Of a DNA stretch of 64,000 nt, positions 59,751 through 64,000 are shown one piece after another. The DNA comes from Corynebacterium atrinae. GTDB lineage: Bacteria > Actinomycetota > Actinomycetes > Mycobacteriales > Mycobacteriaceae. The DNA lies in assembly GCF_030408455.1 (NCBI RefSeq), contig NZ_CP046977.1, positions 1,612,001-1,676,000 of the forward strand, given 5' to 3'. The position numbers and the translations under genes were made by a program. The notes below the pieces were generated by a model. That model was not told the DNA's origin, made no database searches, and saw only the letters and a program-made list of their open reading frames with translations. Position 1 is the stretch's first letter, and every line of letters starts with the position of its first letter.

Positions 59751-59801
59751 GCCAGCAGATGCTACCAGTCGATCCTGACAGCACCCGCTGAGACAGGCAG
59801 G

Positions 59802-60284
59802 CTAGACCACACCGACCGCGTGGAACAGTCCAGCGGCCAGCGCGCCGGAGAACACTCCCCACAGCACCACGGCCACCAGCGTCCAGGCGACAACCGTGCT
59901 GCGCTTGGCACCCGCACCCACCAGAGCGGAGGAGGTGAACTGGGACGGCAGCAGGGCCGGGCCGATGAGGCTGGCGCCGGGGACTCCGAAGCGCTTCATG
60001 TTCGCCACTGCCTTAGACGCCCGCTTTCCTTCCGTCGGCGCGGCCTCGGATCGGGAACCACGCACGATCTTGCGGATCCACCCGCCGAAGAATACGAACG
60101 CCAGCACCGACAGGACGTTGCCTAGCGTCGCCGCCAGGACTGCCACCGGGATGGGCACGCCGGCGGCGATGCCGATGATGGATCCGGCGTGCGATTCAAT
60201 GAACGGGATGAAGCCGATGAGGAAAACGCCGACGAACTGGACGGCCTCGGGAAGGGAGGATACGAAGTTCTGGAGAGTTTGCAT
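59802..60284 (-). CDS. Small multidrug-export (DUF/PF06695) membrane protein
   Basis: Protein of 160 aa with four hydrophobic segments. The opening FVGVFLIGFIPFIESHAGS and the GASLIGPALLPSQFTSS region match the PF06695 family, whose name is not backed by solid transport data. It is divergent from the second two-component system, so regulation by that system is possible but unproven. The start is the ATG at 60284. Confidence 0.75.
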   Translation of the reverse strand: MQTLQNFVSSLPEAVQFVGVFLIGFIPFIESHAGSIIGIAAGVPIPVAVLAATLGNVLSVLAFVFFGGWIRKIVRGSRSEAAPTEGKRASKAVANMKRFGVPGASLIGPALLPSQFTSSALVGAGAKRSTVVAWTLVAVVLWGVFSGALAAGLFHAVGVV

Positions 60285-60435
60285 GATCTGGGGTCCTTTT
60301 CTGTGGGGGTATTTCGTTGACGCTTTCTATCATCGCGCCTGCCGCGGCTTCCCGGTAGTACTGCGGCGTCATGACCTGCCCGGATGCTTGTCATAGTCAG
60401 ACCGTGACAATTGTCATTGCTCTACGGTGGACGCT

Positions 60436-61641
60436 ATGACGAAGACTCACGACGTCGCCGTGCCCCGCCCCGCGGGACAGCTTTCCGACGCCACCCGTAC
60501 CCGGGGTAGCGTCGCCACCGGGCTGCGGGCCAGCTGGTGGTATTCCTGGTCGGGGTTAGCCATGGTGATCCTCGCCTCGAACTCACTGGTCGTCGTGCCA
60601 GCGGCGATGAGCACTCCGGGGCTGAGTGCCCGCGCCATCCTCACTGCGGTGGTGTGTGTGGTCTCCGCGGGCACGCAGCTCGCTTTCCTCATGGGATTGC
60701 GGCAGGGAATGGGCCGCGGCGTGGACAACTGGCCGGTAGCGGTGGCGATGCTGTTGGCGGGGGCCGGGGTGTTGGGGATCGCCGCTCCCCTACCGTGGTC
60801 GTCGCTGCCGCTGATCTCGGCCGCGGCCCTCCTGGCATGCGCGGTGAAGGGCGGCTGGCGATGGCTAGTCCTGGCCGTCGCCGCCGGAGCGATCCTCATC
60901 GAAGTAATGGCCATGCCCGAGGGATCCCACCGCGGGTCCTCCGCCTACTTCTTCGCCGTGGTCTTTCCCCTCACCACCATTGGCACCGTGTGGGCCTGGG
61001 ATGTGGTGGTGCGCATCGATGACGCCCGCGCGAGCGAAAGCCGTCTCGCCGTCGCCCGGGAGCGCCTGCGCTTCGCCTCCGACCTGCACGACATCCAGGG
61101 CCATACCTTGCAGGTCATCGCCCTCAAAGCCGAGCTTGCCGAGCGCCTGTTGGATAAAGACCCCGCCGCCGCCCGCGCCCAACTCGCCGAAATCCGCACC
61201 CTGGCCGCCGACTCCCTCAGCGAGACCCGCGAACTCGTCCAGGGCTATCGCGCCCCGGAACTGTCCGAAGAGCTCAGCAATGCCCACGACGTCCTCGAAG
61301 CGGCCGGCTTTCCCACCCGCCTGGACGCCCCCCGCCTCCCCCACCATCCCGGTTCACGAGCCGTCTTCGGCCGCGTCCTCCGCGAGGCCACCACCAACAT
61401 CCTCCGGCATGCCGCACCGGGTCCGGTGGAACTGCTTATCGACGACCGCGGCACCCCCGGCTGGAGCCTGCGCATCAGCAATGCGGTGGGGGCGTCGATA
61501 AGCCTTCCTACGGAAGGCTCCGGCCTGGCAGGACTACGCGAACGCCTCGGCGCCGCCGGCGGTTCGCTCTCTACCACCGTTGACGCCGAACGGTTTACCC
61601 TCGAAGCGACCCTTCCCCCTGAGCTGGAGGTATCCGAATGA
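60436..61641 (+). CDS. Sensor histidine kinase (DesK-like)
   Basis: Kinase of 401 aa. Five or six membrane helices (to about 190) precede the HisKA_3 dimerisation box with the phospho-acceptor His in ASDLHDIQGHTLQVIALK, then a GHKL ATPase domain with N-box ATTNILRHA and glycine box GSGLAGLRERL. The ATG at 60436 is preferred to the GTG 9 nt upstream. The stop overlaps the regulator start by 4 nt. Complete, unlike the kinase at 24.4-25.5 kb. Confidence 0.9.
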   Translation: MTKTHDVAVPRPAGQLSDATRTRGSVATGLRASWWYSWSGLAMVILASNSLVVVPAAMSTPGLSARAILTAVVCVVSAGTQLAFLMGLRQGMGRGVDNWPVAVAMLLAGAGVLGIAAPLPWSSLPLISAAALLACAVKGGWRWLVLAVAAGAILIEVMAMPEGSHRGSSAYFFAVVFPLTTIGTVWAWDVVVRIDDARASESRLAVARERLRFASDLHDIQGHTLQVIALKAELAERLLDKDPAAARAQLAEIRTLAADSLSETRELVQGYRAPELSEELSNAHDVLEAAGFPTRLDAPRLPHHPGSRAVFGRVLREATTNILRHAAPGPVELLIDDRGTPGWSLRISNAVGASISLPTEGSGLAGLRERLGAAGGSLSTTVDAERFTLEATLPPELEVSE

Positions 61642-62240
61642 TCCGCGTGCTCTTCGCCGACGACGAAGACTTGATCCGCACCGCCCTGACCACCCTGCTC
61701 GACCTCGAAGACGACATCGAGGTCATCGCCTCCGTCGGCGATGGCCAAGCCGCCGTGACCAAAGCCGTGGAACTCAAGCCCGACGTGTGCCTCCTCGACC
61801 TCGAAATGCCCGGCCTCGACGGCGTAGAAGCAGCCGAAAAGATCGCCCGGACGATAGCGACGAAATCCATCATCGTCACCCGGCACGCCCGCCCCGGAGT
61901 CCTCCGCCGAGCCATGGCGGCCGGCGTGGCTGGCTTCGTCACCAAATCCACGCCCGCCTCCGAGCTCGCCGAAGTCATCCGCGCCATCGCCGCTGGCAAA
62001 CGCCACGTCGACCCCGATATCGCCGCCTCTGCCCTCACCGCCGAACGAACTCCCCTCACGGACCGCGAACTCGACGTCCTGCGCGTCGGCCGCGATGCCG
62101 CGACCGTCGGCGACATCGCCGCCGAACTCCACCTCGCGCCCGGCACCGTGCGCAACTACCTCTCGCAGGCGATGCGCAAGCTCGGAGTATCGACGCGTCG
62201 CGAAGCCTCCGACGTTGCGTGGGAGGAAGGCTGGATCTAG
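61638..62240 (+). CDS. LuxR/NarL family response regulator (DesR-like)
   Basis: Regulator of 200 aa. The receiver domain has the acidic triad and the phosphorylated Asp in VCLLDLEMPGLDG, and the C-terminal helix-turn-helix is LTDRELDVLRVGRDAATVGD with HLAPGTVRNYLSQAMRKLGV. Paired with the overlapping kinase. Target genes are not adjacent on the same strand; the divergent small membrane protein is a candidate. The DNA after the stop carries repeat elements. Confidence 0.9.
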   Translation: MIRVLFADDEDLIRTALTTLLDLEDDIEVIASVGDGQAAVTKAVELKPDVCLLDLEMPGLDGVEAAEKIARTIATKSIIVTRHARPGVLRRAMAAGVAGFVTKSTPASELAEVIRAIAAGKRHVDPDIAASALTAERTPLTDRELDVLRVGRDAATVGDIAAELHLAPGTVRNYLSQAMRKLGVSTRREASDVAWEEGWI

Positions 62241-62315
62241 TCGCGGCTTCAGCCCCACCTCCTGCGATATCGCCCTGCTTCTGAGAAAGCCGGAGTGTCG
62301 CGATCAGGGCGTCGC

Positions 62316-62408
62316 GAGTGCCAAAATTCTCTAGAATGCGAATGCTGATTCTCACCGACCTGCGGAAACGCTAAGGAGCTCGATGCATTCTAGAGAATTT
62401 TGGCACTC
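62316..62408. repeat. 24-bp perfect inverted repeat around a 45-nt spacer
   Basis: The arm at 62316-62339 contains TGCCAAAATTCTCTAGAATG and is exactly complementary to 62385-62408. The spacer is 45 nt. It could fold as a very stable cruciform or hairpin, or be the ends of a small non-autonomous element; no target duplication is evident. Confidence 0.75.
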
Positions 62409-62861
62409 TCCCTATTCCAGAACCATCTGACCCCAGCCAGCAGCTACTAACAAAGCGTCCCATCGAGACAGGTGAAGAGCCCCCTGAGGGGAAGTAGTCT
62501 CCCCAGACCACATTCCAGCCTTCAACGAGCCATGGAACTCAACCAGCAACTGATGGGCTGCTGAAAAACGTCGACGCCGATCTTGCGACGCACTTGAAAG
62601 CACACGTCAGAGCCTTAAACGAAAGGGTTATGGTCATGATGCCGGCATTTTCGATCAACTATGATCGCCGGAGCGGTTCAGTAAACTGCTCCCACTTTGG
62701 ATCACTGGCAGGTGCAACCCGCGAACGGCTTCGGCTCGATCGGAAGAATTTCGACCCCAACCGGGAGATCGTGACCATCGCCAGCATGAGCGAGCAGCAT
62801 CTCCACCAGTCGCACTCCCGTTACTTTTCATCACCCTAATTGCGGGACTGGGGTAGAGAAA

Positions 62862-62898
62862 CGGCCCCACGCCACCAGGTGATGGTGGAGTGGGGCCG
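62862..62898 (-). terminator. Terminator of rplS
   Basis: A 16-bp stem with one mismatch, CGGCCCCACGCCACCA with TGGTGGAGTGGGGCCG, and a 5-nt loop, followed on the minus strand by TTTCTCT. It lies 41 nt past the rplS stop. Confidence 0.88.
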
Positions 62899-62938
62899 CT
62901 GGTCAGGGCCCGTATAGGCCATGACTGGGGCTAAGCGA

Positions 62939-63280
62939 CTAGCGCTTCTCCTTGATGCGGGCAGCCTTGCCGCGCAGGTCGCGCAGGTAGTACAGCTTGG
63001 CGCGACGGACGTCACCCTTGCGGACGACCTCGATCTTTTCGATGTTCGGGGAGTGGACCGGGAAGGTACGCTCCACGCCGATGCCGAAGGTCACCTTGCG
63101 GACGGTGAAGGTCTCGCGGATGCCGGAGCCCTGGCGGCGGATGACAACACCCTTGAACAGCTGGGTACGCTCGTTGCTACCTTCGATGACCTTGACGTGT
63201 ACGTCGAGGGTGTCGCCGGGGCGGAAGGCCGGGATGTCGTCGCGCAGCTGTGCTGCATCAACTTTGTCGAGAATGTTCAT
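62939..63280 (-). CDS. rplS: 50S ribosomal protein L19
   Basis: Ribosomal protein of 113 aa at the 30S-50S interface. The N-terminus [19 protein letters not shown] and the block [19 protein letters not shown] (here VKVIEGSNE) are typical, and the basic C-terminus [14 protein letters not shown] is complete. Monocistronic by appearance, with its own terminator downstream and a 200-nt leader upstream. Confidence 0.96.
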   Translation of the reverse strand: MNILDKVDAAQLRDDIPAFRPGDTLDVHVKVIEGSNERTQLFKGVVIRRQGSGIRETFTVRKVTFGIGVERTFPVHSPNIEKIEVVRKGDVRRAKLYYLRDLRGKAARIKEKR

Positions 63281-63483
63281 TGGACTGAATCCTTTTTAAG
63301 TTCTGGACAGAGGACCCTGGCGGCTCTTTCCTAGTGGAACGCTCGGCCGGTTCGTGCCCGGTGCAAAGTACTGCCACCACTACCCCGTCAAAGGTCGCGG
63401 TTAACCGGGTTAGTGTGCCACATCGCCGCGGGATCAGGCAAATCTCTTCCGGGCGTAGGCGAAGTGCGCTAGCGTGGTCCCAC
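63281..63483. other. Divergent leader region of rplS and thiC
   Basis: About 200 nt upstream of rplS and before the TPP riboswitch. No gene is supported. It must contain the rplS promoter and leader and the thiC promoter, but the high GC hides clear -35/-10 elements. Confidence 0.4.
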
Positions 63484-63487
63484 GACC

Positions 63488-63583
63488 ACCCCACGGGTGC
63501 CCGAAGCATCGGGCTGAGATCGCGCTGGAGCTTGCGTGAATACCGTTTGAACCTGTCCGGTTAGCACCGGCGAAGGAAGAGAG
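63488..63583 (+). promoter_or_regulatory. TPP (THI-box) riboswitch upstream of thiC
   Basis: The conserved pieces appear in order: CACGGGTGCCC, then GGGCTGAGAT (63511-63520), then ACCGTTTGAACCTGTCCGG and GTTAGCACCGGCGAAGGAAG. Together they form the thiamine pyrophosphate aptamer, which shuts thiC expression when TPP is plentiful. It ends about 10 nt before the thiC ATG, so the aptamer fold can mask the GGAAGAGAGG ribosome site, a translational mechanism. Confidence 0.95.
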
Positions 63584-63591
63584 GCCAGGCG

Positions 63592-64000
63592 ATGTCGCCT
63601 ACCCACGATCAAAACCACGAGATTCACCCCAAGCACCGTTTCGCGCCGCTGACCCACAACGGGTTGAGCGTGCCGGAGACGGAGATCCAGTTGGATGATT
63701 CCCCCACGGGCCCAAATGAGCCATTCCGCGTGTATCGCACGCGGGGACCGGAGTGCGATGTCACTGTCGGATTGCCGGGCCTGCGGGAGGAGTGGATTCT
63801 GGGGCGCGGGGACGTCGAGAAGTATGTGGGCCGGGAACGCAACCTGGGCGATGATGGCAGCAAAGCCTCCCGGCGCGGGGAGGCATCGGCGGAGTGGCGG
63901 GGTACGCAGCGTTCGCCGCTACGGGCGACCTCGGGTAAGCGGGTCACGCAGATGCATTATGCGCGGGCGGGGGTCATCACCCGGGAGATGGAGTTCGTTG
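63592..64000 (+). CDS. thiC: Phosphomethylpyrimidine synthase ThiC (partial, C-terminus outside window)
   Basis: Radical-SAM enzyme that rearranges 5-aminoimidazole ribotide into the pyrimidine of thiamine. The first 136 codons are present: [20 protein letters not shown], then [20 protein letters not shown] and the family's [17 protein letters not shown] before the window ends. The cluster-binding cysteines lie beyond the edge. Preceded by a TPP riboswitch. The ATG at 63592 follows a purine-rich Shine-Dalgarno. Confidence 0.93.
   Translation, partial: MSPTHDQNHEIHPKHRFAPLTHNGLSVPETEIQLDDSPTGPNEPFRVYRTRGPECDVTVGLPGLREEWILGRGDVEKYVGRERNLGDDGSKASRRGEASAEWRGTQRSPLRATSGKRVTQMHYARAGVITREMEFV

Larger units (their letters stand above)
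62241..62938. other. Long intergenic region with repeats and orphan short frames
   Basis: About 700 nt between the regulator and rplS. It holds a copy of the repeat core at 62302-62317, the 24-bp inverted repeat at 62316-62408, and the rplS terminator at 62862-62898. Short frames (63 codons at 62412-62603 minus; 81 codons at 62594-62839 plus; 71 codons at 62655-62870 minus) lack Shine-Dalgarno sequences and family resemblance. Nothing here is a confident gene; it may be remains of one. Confidence 0.45.

Overview
This is a high-GC actinobacterial chromosome segment, almost certainly from a Corynebacterium. The evidence is a PptT/PptH pair, mycothione reductase, malate:quinone oxidoreductase, DUF2631 and DUF2469 proteins, a short NusA, and an IF2 with a long Pro/Ala/Gly-rich N-terminus. 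Most of the window is conserved housekeeping DNA in conserved order. No tRNA, rRNA, CRISPR array or intact insertion sequence was found.

Layout. 1-9.8 kb (minus strand): a translation/transcription-factor cluster reading rimP, nusA, ylxR, infB, a pptH-like gene, rbfA, nrnA, a MATE exporter, a second pptH-like gene, and pptT cut by the window edge. 9.8-16.2 kb: a lipoprotein, an MMPL exporter, proS, yaaA and an AAA ATPase. 16.3-20.9 kb: a large, AT-richer helicase-nuclease gene that looks acquired and is the best candidate for an anti-phage or DNA-processing system. 21.3-25.6 kb: an ABC exporter plus two-component operon that carries an in-frame stop in its kinase and a probable frameshift in one permease. 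25.6-36 kb: an MFS exporter with a divergent regulator, cobA, selO, a VOC protein, mqo, an alpha/beta hydrolase, mtr and map. 36-41.5 kb: a penicillin-binding lipoprotein, ispG, a site-2 protease and dxr. 41.6-45.9 kb: a DUF2631 protein, a 105-bp tandem repeat array, an ABC exporter and rlmN. 46-51 kb: lapA-like, cdsA, frr, pyrH, a broken TetR gene, tsf and rpsB. 51.4-59.8 kb: an M23-like protein, an LssY_C membrane protein, the xerC-dprA-yifB-yraN run, an Ltp-type lipoprotein, DUF2469, rnhB and lepB. 59.8-64 kb: a small membrane protein, a second two-component system, an intergenic zone with a long inverted repeat, rplS, and a TPP riboswitch before a partial thiC.

How the genes work together. 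The rimP-nusA-ylxR-infB-rbfA block serves 30S assembly, antitermination and initiation. rpsB-tsf and pyrH-frr-cdsA are two further minus-strand growth clusters. ispG, the protease and dxr form the MEP-pathway block. yraN-yifB-dprA-xerC are chained by short overlaps. Several starts were moved downstream of the longest reading frame on the basis of family N-termini or Shine-Dalgarno position; each case is explained in its entry.
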